Assembly (NCBI RefSeq): GCF_002216065.1
Contig: NZ_CP022282.1
Location: 2,852,001 to 2,916,000, forward strand
Direction: 5' to 3'
DNA length: 64,000 bases
From: Chryseobacterium sp. T16E-39
GTDB lineage: Bacteria; Bacteroidota; Bacteroidia; Flavobacteriales; Weeksellaceae
Position 1 is the stretch's first letter. The number at the start of each line of letters is the position of its first letter. Below, piece by piece: positions 27,589 through 35,220 of this stretch. The notes beneath the pieces were generated by a model that saw nothing but the letters and a program-made list of their open reading frames with translations, made no database searches and was not told the origin of the DNA. The position numbers were made by a program, and so were the translations under genes.

Positions 27589-28869
27589 CTAGCTGTTGTC
27601 AGATAAAACGAAGCTATGCATTCCATTTTCGAACGTATAAACAATATCCCATCCGGGATATTGTTTTATTATAGTCTTAATGATAGAAAGCCCCAATCCC
27701 GTAGAACTTGAATCTGCACTTTTTTTATAAAATCGGGTAAAAATCTTATCCTGTTCCAGTGGGATCTCTGAGCCTGTATTTTGAAAGATCAGTTTATCTT
27801 TTCCGGTCATGATATGTAAATGCCCTTCTTCACGGTTATACTTAATTGCATTTTTAAGCAAATTAGAAATAAGAATGCGTGCTAAATCAGGATTAAAAAC
27901 AGCTTCAAAAACTTCTTTTTCCAATACATTTACATTGATATTTTTGAACTCTATAAAATCCTCATAGCTATCGAGCAATTCTGTGATCAATATATTAAAA
28001 TTAACATTGGCTACCGAACTGAATTGATTATTCTCGATTTTAGAAAGCATGAGCAGAGACTTATTTAGACTCGCCATTCTTCTCAAATCGTTTTTCACTC
28101 CATCGAAAAATTGGATGTTATTTTTATCGAGTTCATCATTCTGGATAGCAAGATCTATTTTATTGATAACAATGGCTAAAGGAGTCTGAAGTTCGTGCGA
28201 AGCGTTTTCAATAAACTGTTTCTGCTGTTGAAAAACAAGCTCATTCCGATCGATCATCTCATTGATCTCAATATTCAGCTCCTCGAATTCTTTTATTGAA
28301 TAGTTCTGAGGCTGCTCAACAGAAGGTATTCCAAACTGATATTTTTTGAGCTTATCCAATATTATATAGAAAGGTTTCATGGCTCTGTGAAGCAGGAATC
28401 CATTAATTCCCATAATACTCACCACCAACAGCAGATACAAAACAATAAGCGCAGTTGTCAGATCATATACCAACTCATCCTCCTCCACCGTAGAGGTTCT
28501 GATGGTCAGTTTCTGATATTTTCCAAACTGATCTATAAAATCGGTCTCAATAACTCTGTACGGCTGTTCCTCATCATCGTATTCCATATAATACATTTTA
28601 TTATACAGTCTGTTTTTCTCCTGATGCTCTGATGCAGAAATAGGATTGATTTTAAATTCGTTAAAACCAAACTCATTATTCTTCAAGAGGTTTTCATCCA
28701 GATATACCGCTTTGATAATTTGGATCTTCCTGTTTTTCAATCCATCATCTACATTATCATATACCTCATCCAGGATGTAAGCGTAAAACAATGCCGCCCA
28801 TACTGCAATAATTAATAACAGGATTGTTATCAGGTACTTTATCGTATAATATTTCAGTGAAACTTTCAT
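27589..28869 (-). CDS. Sensor histidine kinase
   Basis: 426 residues. Two membrane helices (about 8-30 and 138-160) flank a ~105-residue periplasmic sensor region. There follow a linker, the H-box (NASHELQTPLAIV, phospho-accepting His near 224), and an HATPase domain with N-box (LLKNAIKYN) and G-box (STGLGLSIIKTI). It phosphorylates the OmpR-type regulator whose stop codon shares one base with this start. The signal is unknown. The PepSY-like genes upstream in the same direction suggest an envelope or metal/ion theme. Confidence 0.92.
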   Translation of the reverse strand: MKVSLKYYTIKYLITILLLIIAVWAALFYAYILDEVYDNVDDGLKNRKIQIIKAVYLDENLLKNNEFGFNEFKINPISASEHQEKNRLYNKMYYMEYDDEEQPYRVIETDFIDQFGKYQKLTIRTSTVEEDELVYDLTTALIVLYLLLVVSIMGINGFLLHRAMKPFYIILDKLKKYQFGIPSVEQPQNYSIKEFEELNIEINEMIDRNELVFQQQKQFIENASHELQTPLAIVINKIDLAIQNDELDKNNIQFFDGVKNDLRRMASLNKSLLMLSKIENNQFSSVANVNFNILITELLDSYEDFIEFKNINVNVLEKEVFEAVFNPDLARILISNLLKNAIKYNREEGHLHIMTGKDKLIFQNTGSEIPLEQDKIFTRFYKKSADSSSTGLGLSIIKTIIKQYPGWDIVYTFENGMHSFVLSDNS

Positions 28870-29540
28870 TAAACAAATTTATAACCAATTCCATAGACCG
28901 CCTGAAAGTCCGCGTCTGCTCCGGAAGTCTTTAATTTTTTACGAAGATTTTTTATCTGTGAATAAATAAAATCAAGACTGTCAGCCTGGTCGATATAATC
29001 TCCCCAAATTGCTTCTGCAAGCATTGTTTTCTGTAATGTTTTCTCCGGATGGATCACAAAGTAATACAACAGATCATATTCTTTACGGTTCAGGATCAAT
29101 TCTTCATCCCCAACCTTTACTTTCCTGATGTCAGGATCAATATAAATATTTTTATAACTAATTATATTTTCACCATCCTGATTTTTCCTTCTGATCACCG
29201 ATTTAATTCTTGCCATCAACTCAGCAAGATGAAATGGCTTTGCCAGGTAATCATCTGCTCCAATTTCCAATCCGTTTACTTTATCATCAACGGAATCTTT
29301 TGCAGACAAGATGATCACCGGATCCTTTTTGTGCATATTTTTAATCTCTTTCAGAAGATCCATTCCATTTCCATCGGGCAGCATAATATCCAGAAGAATA
29401 CAGTCATATTCATAAGAAATGATCTTTTCAAGCCCCGAAGTATAGTTGGAGGCGTATTCTACAATAAAGTGTTCGGCTTCAAGAAAGCTTTGCACAATAT
29501 TTCTTAATTCTGGTTCATCTTCAATAATTAAAATTTTCAT
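28869..29540 (-). CDS. OmpR-family response regulator
   Basis: 223 residues. The receiver domain has Asp51 as phospho-acceptor (LLDIMLPDGNGMDLL), the acidic pair at about 7-9 and Lys101 (YLAKPF). The C-terminal winged helix runs from about 130 to 223 (LNRKEYDLLYYF, AIWGDYIDQADSLDFIYSQIKNLRKK). It is coupled to the kinase gene. A hairpin lies between this gene and the small PepSY-like genes upstream, so it may have its own regulation. Confidence 0.94.
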   Translation of the reverse strand: MKILIIEDEPELRNIVQSFLEAEHFIVEYASNYTSGLEKIISYEYDCILLDIMLPDGNGMDLLKEIKNMHKKDPVIILSAKDSVDDKVNGLEIGADDYLAKPFHLAELMARIKSVIRRKNQDGENIISYKNIYIDPDIRKVKVGDEELILNRKEYDLLYYFVIHPEKTLQKTMLAEAIWGDYIDQADSLDFIYSQIKNLRKKLKTSGADADFQAVYGIGYKFV

Positions 29541-29577
29541 AACCCTTATTTATTCTAACTCCCTGATCAAATATATA

Positions 29578-29613
29578 AAATTATAACCTCCTGTTGCCGG
29601 GAGGTCATAATTT
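29578..29613 (-). promoter_or_regulatory. Intergenic hairpin between PepSY-like genes and the response regulator
   Basis: AAATTATAACCTCC (29578-29591) pairs with the mirror stretch 29600-29613 with one bulged base. On the minus strand it is followed by TTTTATATATTT. It may terminate or attenuate transcription between the small PepSY-like genes and the regulator gene. Confidence 0.55.
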
Positions 29614-29620
29614 ATCAAGA

Positions 29621-29806
29621 TTAAAAATTATTTTTAATAAAGCTTCCATCTACACGGAAACTGAGTATTTTACCATTTAACAAATGAATCCTGTAGATAT
29701 CCCTTATCTTATTTATAGATTCAACGACCACAGATGGATGGTTCTTAGTGATAAAGACCAATATATTTCTCCGGCTTTCTTTGCTGATTATATTCCAATT
29801 TACCAT
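29621..29806 (-). CDS. Small PepSY-like (DUF2874-type) single-domain protein
   Basis: 61 residues without a signal peptide. The segment ITKNHPSVVVESI...YRIHLLNGKILSFRVDG follows the pattern of one PepSY-like repeat (helix, then strands carrying L-S/L-N-G and F-D-x-x-G). It looks like a shortened paralogue of the neighbouring 149-residue protein 32 bp upstream. It could be a functional cytosolic leftover or a decaying duplicate. Confidence 0.5.
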   Translation of the reverse strand: MVNWNIISKESRRNILVFITKNHPSVVVESINKIRDIYRIHLLNGKILSFRVDGSFIKNNF

Positions 29807-29838
29807 AACATAAAAATTTTGTGATTAAAAAAGTATTG

Positions 29839-30288
29839 TTAGTCATCAATTCGAGTAAAATTTCCATTTTTATCGAATTTCAGGTCAACACCATTGGAAA
29901 GCTCCGCCTTGTAGGACCATCTTTCCTTTTCAATTTTTATGACATAAGTATTTGGAAAACTCTTAGCCACATAATTTCTTATCCCTGCAGGAATAAAACC
30001 ATATGGAAGTTTCTGATGTTTGCCATCTACCTCTTTCCAGTTCCCTTTGCTGTCAAATTCAATTTTTGTTCCGTTGGATAGATATACTTTGTATTCATCT
30101 ACCCCATATATCTCGCGGTCTTCAATAACAGAACCTATAGAAACTCCCTTGAAATTAGCAAATAGAAAATTTTTGGCAGTTTTCGGTAACTGATTTTGGT
30201 TGATAGCACGATCCTGTGCAAAAACAAAACCAGTTGCAAACAGGAAAATAAAAGTTATAACACTGGTGATCTTCTTTAAATTTTTCAT
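29839..30288 (-). CDS. Periplasmic PepSY-like (DUF2874) protein
   Basis: 149 residues with a signal peptide (about 1-24, ending FVFAQ). Two PepSY-like repeats follow, marked by YKVYLSNGTKIEFDSKGNWKEVD (middle) and the similar YKAELSNGVDLKFDKNGNF at the C-terminus. The family resembles BLIP-fold inhibitor-like domains and is common in Bacteroidetes beside two-component systems. It heads the minus-strand run leading to the response regulator and kinase and may modulate or sense for them (inference). Confidence 0.78.
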   Translation of the reverse strand: MKNLKKITSVITFIFLFATGFVFAQDRAINQNQLPKTAKNFLFANFKGVSIGSVIEDREIYGVDEYKVYLSNGTKIEFDSKGNWKEVDGKHQKLPYGFIPAGIRNYVAKSFPNTYVIKIEKERWSYKAELSNGVDLKFDKNGNFTRIDD

Positions 30289-30373
30289 AATATAAAATTT
30301 TGTTCAATTATTATGAAGCAAAGTTCTATATTGATTTAGGAAAGAATTAGGAAAAAAACCGGCCGTAGAATTT

Positions 30374-31069
30374 TTATAGATACTCTTTGATCTGCAGAAG
30401 ATGTTTAATCGTCTTTACGTTGTTCTCTGTTCTGTTTTCATTAAGCACATCAAAGAAAATGATATCTATTCCAAAATTCATAGCCCCTACAGCATCGGCA
30501 ATCCAATCGTCTCCAATCAGAATACTTTCATCCTTAGCCGCCTGTGCCCGCCCTAAAGAATATTCAAAAATTTCAGGTCTGGGCTTTCTTACCCCAACTG
30601 CATCAGCACTGGTAATGGTATTAAAATATTTATCGATCCCTGACAGGATACATTTCCGTTCCGTCACTTCCTTAAACCCATTAGAAATAATGTGTAGTGT
30701 ATAATTCTTAGATTTTAAGTAATCTAATATATAAATTGCCCCTTCTACCAATTCATTATGATTAAGAATCTTATCAAGGAAGTGTTCTTCAAAAAATTCG
30801 GAAAGCTCTTCGTTTTCTACACCAAAGTGTTTGAAAGTATCAAAAAAACGATGCTTTCTTAAATACTCTTTACCAATAATGCCATCCCGGATCTTCTCCC
30901 AAAGACTCTCATTGATTTCATGGTAGACCTCATGAAATTCTTCAAAATCAATGTTATAATTAAGGGCTATTTCCTGCTTTTCAAAAAGGTCTTTGATGGT
31001 ACGGTAAGCGTTCTTACGGTGGTCCCAGAGCGTATTGTCCAGGTCAAAAAAAATGTGCTGAATTTTCAT
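30374..31069 (-). CDS. yjjG: YjjG-family noncanonical pyrimidine nucleotidase (HAD)
   Basis: About 231 residues from the ATG at 31069. The frame continues three codons to a TTG, but ATG gives the usual MKIQHIFFDLDNTLWDH beginning. HAD motif I is Asp9-x-Asp11 (FFDLDNTLW), motif II is HIISNG, and motifs III/IV are VRKPRPEIFEYSLGRA and LIGDDWIADAVGAMNFG. YjjG-type enzymes dephosphorylate dUMP, dTMP and damaged pyrimidine nucleotides, a house-cleaning role. It is a lone gene. Confidence 0.88.
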   Translation of the reverse strand: MKIQHIFFDLDNTLWDHRKNAYRTIKDLFEKQEIALNYNIDFEEFHEVYHEINESLWEKIRDGIIGKEYLRKHRFFDTFKHFGVENEELSEFFEEHFLDKILNHNELVEGAIYILDYLKSKNYTLHIISNGFKEVTERKCILSGIDKYFNTITSADAVGVRKPRPEIFEYSLGRAQAAKDESILIGDDWIADAVGAMNFGIDIIFFDVLNENRTENNVKTIKHLLQIKEYL

Positions 31070-31089
31070 ACAGCACAAAATTAATACTT

Positions 31090-31224
31090 TTAATTCTTGG
31101 AAATCGAATAATTTTTATCTTTGATCTTAACTATTCCCAGATTTTTTGAAAAGCTGAGTAGAAAATCAACGGTTTGTTTTTTTGGTTTCAAAGTTTTCAC
31201 TTTTAAGGAATCATTTTTTTTCAT
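31090..31224 (-). CDS. Small basic protein downstream of the ECF sigma factor (44 aa)
   Basis: Reading the minus strand from the ATG at 31224 gives a 44-codon frame starting MKKNDSLKVKTLKPKKQTV and ending KDKNYSISKN, with TAA at 31090-31092. It is Lys-rich with a hydrophobic middle (VDFLLSFSKNLGIVKI). The codon use is like that of real genes here. It lies 44 bp after the sigma-factor stop on the same strand. The function is unknown. It is much shorter than known anti-sigma factors. Confidence 0.6.
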   Translation of the reverse strand: MKKNDSLKVKTLKPKKQTVDFLLSFSKNLGIVKIKDKNYSISKN

Positions 31225-31268
31225 AGGCGAAACATGTTTATCCTTAAAACGGGAATTTTTAATAATTA

Positions 31269-31859
31269 TTATCTTGTCAGTATAATATTATTCTCTTCCA
31301 TGATTTTTCTCAAATTGATTAAAGCATATCTTACACGTCCTAACGTAGTATTAATGCTCATATCTGTATGGTCAGCAATCTCTTTAAAACTTAATCCGTC
31401 AAAAAATCGTAGTTTAATAACCTCTTGCTGGTTCTGTGGTAAATATTGCAGCATTCGCAATAAATCTTCCTGAATCTGATTAGTTACTAATTGATCTTCA
31501 ATATTTTCAGAAGGTTCTCTGATGAGATCAAAAATAGAATACTCATCAGTCTCAAAAGTAGTTTCTGAAACCTTGATATTCTTTGATTTTAATCTAAAAT
31601 GATCGATAATTAGGTTATACGCAATCCTTTTTGCCCAAAGAATGAATTTTCCTTCTTCGTTATAACGTCCTTCTTTCAACATCACAATAATTTTCATGAA
31701 TGTATCCTGGAAAACATCATTGGCTAGGTCTTCATCATTAATTTTGTAAAAAATGAATGTAAACAGTTCTCTCTGATGACGATGAATAAGAGTTGATAAA
31801 GCTCCTTCGTCTCCTTTTTGGTAAAGGGAAATTAATACGCAATCCGATTTTGATTTCAT
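31269..31859 (-). CDS. RNA polymerase ECF-type sigma-70 factor
   Basis: 196 residues. Region 2 (about 20-90: FQDTFMKIIVML, FILWAKRIAYNLIIDHFR) binds the -10-type element. Region 4 (about 130-190: LPQNQQEVIKLRFFDGLSFKEIADHTDMSINTTLGRVRYAL) is the helix-turn-helix. No anti-sigma factor gene is adjacent, only the 44-residue protein downstream. Similar stand-alone ECF factors are widespread in Flavobacteriia. Confidence 0.93.
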   Translation of the reverse strand: MKSKSDCVLISLYQKGDEGALSTLIHRHQRELFTFIFYKINDEDLANDVFQDTFMKIIVMLKEGRYNEEGKFILWAKRIAYNLIIDHFRLKSKNIKVSETTFETDEYSIFDLIREPSENIEDQLVTNQIQEDLLRMLQYLPQNQQEVIKLRFFDGLSFKEIADHTDMSINTTLGRVRYALINLRKIMEENNIILTR

Positions 31860-31901
31860 GACTTTCTTCTCAATATATATTTTTTGCCGACAGTTTTTCT
31901 T

Positions 31902-31918
31902 CCAGATATTTTATCTGG
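31902..31918 (-). promoter_or_regulatory. Perfect 17-bp dyad in front of the sigma-factor gene
   Basis: CCAGATA-TTT-TATCTGG, 43 bp upstream of the sigma-factor start codon. As RNA it would form a short hairpin with a three-base loop; as DNA it could be an operator. There is no T run. Confidence 0.4.
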
Positions 31919-32057
31919 TTTCCGCTGTAAATACAAAACAGTTTTTCAGAGTAAAGTCCAATCAATAAGCAGTTCGTTTATTTATGGATGTAAATATAAT
32001 AAATTTTTAATAACTGTTAACCTATTATTAATATTTAGAAAAATTTTTTAAAAAAAA

Positions 32058-32549
32058 TCACTTAAACATATCATGAATGAAGACAGTTGGGATATTTAAT
32101 GTAAAATTTACATTCACTCCTTTCAGCTTTTTTCCGTTCAATTCAGCACCACCAATAGGGAAAGCATAACCTGCCGTTAAATCCAGCAACCCAAATAAAG
32201 TAACTCCCACTTTTGGCGCAACATATTTATTTGTTCCTTCTACACCCGCTAAAAAATAGTAGGAATGATAGAAATCAACATTTTTTTCAAAATTAAGTAA
32301 GACATCTGCCTGAAGTTTAGGCATTATTGCAAACTTTGAATGGGTAGTCCCCATCAATGCCGAGCCGCCAACCCTGTAGATCACATCATCATTTTTCAGG
32401 AAAAGTAATTTTCCACCTAGCTCTCCAAAGCTTTGATTTTGATAGGCATATCCTACATTAATCATTTTATGCATGGTATATTGTGCACTTGCATAACTGG
32501 ACAGAAAGAAAACAGATACAACAGCTATTACCAATCGAAAATTCATCAT
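32058..32549 (-). CDS. Small outer-membrane-like protein
   Basis: 163 residues with a signal peptide (MMNFRLVIAVVSVFFLSSYASAQ). The rest alternates hydrophobic and polar residues with aromatic belts (YTMHKMINVGYAYQN, YHSYYFLAGVEG, LLDLTAGYAFPI), as in small beta-barrels. No family was recognised with confidence. It stands alone between the sigma-factor gene and metK. Confidence 0.65.
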   Translation of the reverse strand: MMNFRLVIAVVSVFFLSSYASAQYTMHKMINVGYAYQNQSFGELGGKLLFLKNDDVIYRVGGSALMGTTHSKFAIMPKLQADVLLNFEKNVDFYHSYYFLAGVEGTNKYVAPKVGVTLFGLLDLTAGYAFPIGGAELNGKKLKGVNVNFTLNIPTVFIHDMFK

Positions 32550-32572
32550 CTCTTAATTATTTAAGGTGTAAA

Positions 32573-32612
32573 ATTAAAAAAAACTGCCTTATCTAATGAA
32601 AGATAAAGCAGT
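32573..32612 (-). terminator. Terminator of metK
   Basis: On the minus strand ACTGCTTTATCT...AGATAAGGCAGT forms a stem with one mismatch and a short loop, followed by TTTTTTTT. It is about 20 bp after the metK stop codon. Confidence 0.85.
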
Positions 32613-32633
32613 ATAAATATCTCAAAGAAAAAA

Positions 32634-33914
32634 TTAAATCCCAAATGCGGTTTTAATCTCTTCTACTTTGTCTAATTTCTCCCAAGTGAAGAATTCCAGG
32701 TCTTTTACAGTAAGTTCGTTTTTATGACCCTTATTGAACGTTTTATCTGCAATATAATGATCCTTACCCATATGTCCATAAGAAGCCGTTTCCTGATAGA
32801 TCGGATTTCTTAGCTTCAGGTTTTCTTCAATAGCGTATGGTCTTAAATCAAAAATGGCAGACACTTTTTTAGCAATCTCTCCATCATGGATATCTACTTT
32901 TGAAGTTCCGTAAGTATTAATATACAAACCACAAGGCTCTGCAACACCAATTGCATAAGACACCTGTACCAATACTTCATCTGCAACACCAGCAGCTACA
33001 AGGTTTTTAGCAATATGTCTTGTCGCATAGGCAGCACTTCTGTCAACTTTAGAAGGATCTTTTCCAGAGAAAGCACCACCTCCGTGAGCTCCTTTCCCTC
33101 CGTAAGTATCAACGATAATTTTTCTACCTGTCAAACCTGTATCCCCATGAGGTCCTCCAATTACAAACTTTCCTGTTGGGTTGATATGGTATTTGATCTG
33201 ATCATTAAATAAAGCTTTGATCTCCTCTGTTTGCTGAGCAACTACCCTTGGGATCAGAATATTTTTGATATCCTGACGGATTTTACTCAACATTTCTTCT
33301 TCAGAAGCAAAATCGTCATGTTGTGTAGAAACAACAATTGAATCAATTCTTACCGGCTTATGATCATCCGAATATTCGATAGTAACCTGGCTTTTCGCAT
33401 CAGGACGCAAATAAGCGATCTCTTTGTTTTCTCTTCTTACTGCAGAAAGCTCTTTAAGAATAGTATGTGCCAGATCTAATGCCAAAGGCATATAATTCGC
33501 CGTTTCATTAGTTGCATATCCAAACATCATTCCCTGGTCACCAGCACCTTGTGCATTAGCCTTACTTTCGAAAGTTTCATCTGCCACTTTTCGGTCAACA
33601 CCCTGGTTAATATCCGGTGACTGCTCATGAATTGCAGAGATCACTCCACAAGAATCTCCATTGAACATATATTCACCTTTGGTATACCCTATACCATTGA
33701 TAACCTCTCTGGCAATGGTCTGAACATCAAGATAAGCATCTGATTTAACTTCTCCGGCAAGCACAACCTGTCCAGTAGTAACAAGAGTTTCACAAGCTAC
33801 TTTTGAAGTTTTGTCGTATGCTAAAAAATGATCAATTAAAGCGTCAGAAATCTGATCTGCAATTTTATCAGGATGCCCTTCTGAAACTGATTCAGATGTA
33901 AATAAATAAGACAT
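32634..33914 (-). CDS. metK: S-adenosylmethionine synthetase
   Basis: 426 residues. It makes SAM from methionine and ATP. Family motifs are [14 protein letters not shown] near the start, [20 protein letters not shown] (the GxTGRK loop) and [19 protein letters not shown] (P-loop-like, phosphate binding), all complete. It is preceded by a SAM-II type riboswitch and a full promoter, so its product probably represses it. It is monocistronic. Confidence 0.97.
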   Translation of the reverse strand: MSYLFTSESVSEGHPDKIADQISDALIDHFLAYDKTSKVACETLVTTGQVVLAGEVKSDAYLDVQTIAREVINGIGYTKGEYMFNGDSCGVISAIHEQSPDINQGVDRKVADETFESKANAQGAGDQGMMFGYATNETANYMPLALDLAHTILKELSAVRRENKEIAYLRPDAKSQVTIEYSDDHKPVRIDSIVVSTQHDDFASEEEMLSKIRQDIKNILIPRVVAQQTEEIKALFNDQIKYHINPTGKFVIGGPHGDTGLTGRKIIVDTYGGKGAHGGGAFSGKDPSKVDRSAAYATRHIAKNLVAAGVADEVLVQVSYAIGVAEPCGLYINTYGTSKVDIHDGEIAKKVSAIFDLRPYAIEENLKLRNPIYQETASYGHMGKDHYIADKTFNKGHKNELTVKDLEFFTWEKLDKVEEIKTAFGI

Positions 33915-33990
33915 ATTATTCTTTGTTTTTTATTAAATTAAAAATGTGAGGAATAATGTGAATAATTGCATGGAAAGCTCAAAAAGAAAT

Positions 33991-34043
33991 ACTGTTTTAG
34001 CTTTTTTTTATAGAGGTTGCAATCAGGTCAAATTTTTCCTCGT
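33991..34043 (-). promoter_or_regulatory. SAM-II riboswitch in the metK leader
   Basis: The minus strand reads ACGAGG, an AU-rich loop containing TTTGACCTGATTGCA, then ACCTCT, ATAAAAAAAA and GCTAAAACAG. This reproduces the SAM-II (metA motif) layout. P1 is CGAGG/CCTC(T), the conserved ATTGCA lies before the 3' P1 strand, and the A-rich strand ends in the conserved GCTAAAA. In the pseudoknot CTG of the loop can pair with CAG at the 3' end, where the textbook aptamer uses CC/GG. SAM-II is known from Alphaproteobacteria and Bacteroidetes and represses SAM or methionine genes. It ends about 75 nt before the start codon. Confidence 0.8.
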
Positions 34044-34056
34044 TCGTAAACTTTCG

Positions 34057-34087
34057 CAAAGTTAAGGACTATTTTTTAATACCCAAA
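34057..34087 (-). promoter_or_regulatory. metK: metK promoter (TTTG-N19-TAACTTTG)
   Basis: On the minus strand TTTG (34087-34084) and TAACTTTG (34064-34057) are separated by exactly 19 bp, a full match to the Bacteroidetes -33/-7 consensus. Transcription would begin around 34050, directly ahead of the SAM-II aptamer. Confidence 0.75.
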
Positions 34088-34150
34088 ACTTTTAAGAAAT
34101 AATTATAATTTTCTTTAAACTAGCAATTTATCAGGATTAAAGGATAAAAA

Positions 34151-35101
34151 CTATTGCGGCTTTATGCTTACGAAATCTTTCGGGCTTTCATTATAATTCA
34201 GCCTTTCTTTTAAAGAAGATTGGATAGATGAAGACAATTCATCAATTATTTTCTGTTTGAATGTCGGCTTATAATAAATAATGCTTATCTCTCTGTATGG
34301 GAAAGGCTTTTTAAATCTGAAAACCTTACTTTTCTGTTCTTCAGAGAGTTGGCTTAGAGCTAACTCAGGTAATATACTGATCCCGCCCACTTTATCAACC
34401 ATATGAACCAACGTTTGGATGTTGGAAGCTAAAAAGTCCAGATTTTTAGGCTTTAGTGTATTTTCCTTTAAATGACAAATGTTTTCAAATTGATTTCTCA
34501 AACAATTTCCTTCCTCCAGAAGCCAAACTTTTTCGACATTCAGCTCTTCAGGAACAACATAAGAGTTCTTTTTATTTGCCTGAGTATCGGAACTGTAGAT
34601 CATTAGTTCTTCATTGAATAAGAAGTCCTGGTAGAATTCATCCGCAGTGTCATAAGGAGTAGAAATAATTCCGGCATCCAGTTCACCAGCCTTTAAAGCT
34701 TTAATAATACTATCGGTCGTCATCTCTTTTACGTTCATCTGAATTTTCGGGTTCTCATCTAAGAATTTGAAAATTTCGGTAGGAAGAATAAAAGAAGAAA
34801 CTGTAGGAATAATTCCCAGGTTAATCGTCCCCCCTAAAATGTTATTTAATAGGTTGGCCTTATTTCTCAGTTCATTGACAGATTCTATAATTACCTTCGC
34901 CTGATCGATAATTTGAAGTCCAACATCTGTTGTACGGATAGGGTGTGTAGTCCTGTCGAACACCTTTACATCCAGTTCATCCTCAAATTTCTGTATCATT
35001 GCACTTAGTGTAGGTTGCGTAATGAAGCATGCTTGAGCTGCTTTTCCAAAATGTTTATACTTATCTACAGCGATAAGATACTCCAATTGCTGAATGTTCA
35101 T
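34151..35101 (-). CDS. oxyR: Hydrogen peroxide-sensing LysR regulator OxyR
   Basis: 316 residues. The N-terminal LysR helix-turn-helix is at 1-60 (FGKAAQACFITQPTLSAMIQKFEDEL). The sensor domain contains Cys200 and Cys209 in EEGNCLRNQFENICH, with the same spacing and context as the redox pair Cys199/Cys208 of E. coli OxyR. It therefore most likely senses peroxide by disulfide formation. It diverges from the catalase gene, its expected main target. A TATCTTTG -7 box for it lies at 35129-35122. Confidence 0.93.
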   Translation of the reverse strand: MNIQQLEYLIAVDKYKHFGKAAQACFITQPTLSAMIQKFEDELDVKVFDRTTHPIRTTDVGLQIIDQAKVIIESVNELRNKANLLNNILGGTINLGIIPTVSSFILPTEIFKFLDENPKIQMNVKEMTTDSIIKALKAGELDAGIISTPYDTADEFYQDFLFNEELMIYSSDTQANKKNSYVVPEELNVEKVWLLEEGNCLRNQFENICHLKENTLKPKNLDFLASNIQTLVHMVDKVGGISILPELALSQLSEEQKSKVFRFKKPFPYREISIIYYKPTFKQKIIDELSSSIQSSLKERLNYNESPKDFVSIKPQ

Positions 35102-35136
35102 CTGATTAATATTATCTATTACAAAGATATGATGTT

Positions 35137-35171
35137 TTTGCTATAAGCAATTAAAAATTCGACTAAATTTG
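35137..35171 (+). promoter_or_regulatory. Catalase gene promoter in the oxyR-katA spacer
   Basis: TTTG at 35137-35140 and TAAATTTG at 35164-35171 are separated by 23 bp, within the range accepted for Bacteroidetes promoters. The oxyR -7 box (35122-35129, other strand) is just to the left, so an OxyR site between them could act on both genes. No operator sequence could be assigned by eye. Confidence 0.55.
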
Positions 35172-35220
35172 ATATTTCTTACGTCCCAAACAACACAATA
35201 AACAAATCAAATCTAACTAT

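Noticed and set aside
29049..29507. 152-codon open frame on the plus strand
   Set aside because: It is antisense to the response regulator gene, with a Phe/Ile/Cys-rich composition and no start region.
33991..34043. SAM-I (S-box) reading of the metK leader
   Set aside because: GCAACC and GCTAAAA occur, but the order, length and pseudoknot fit SAM-II much better.
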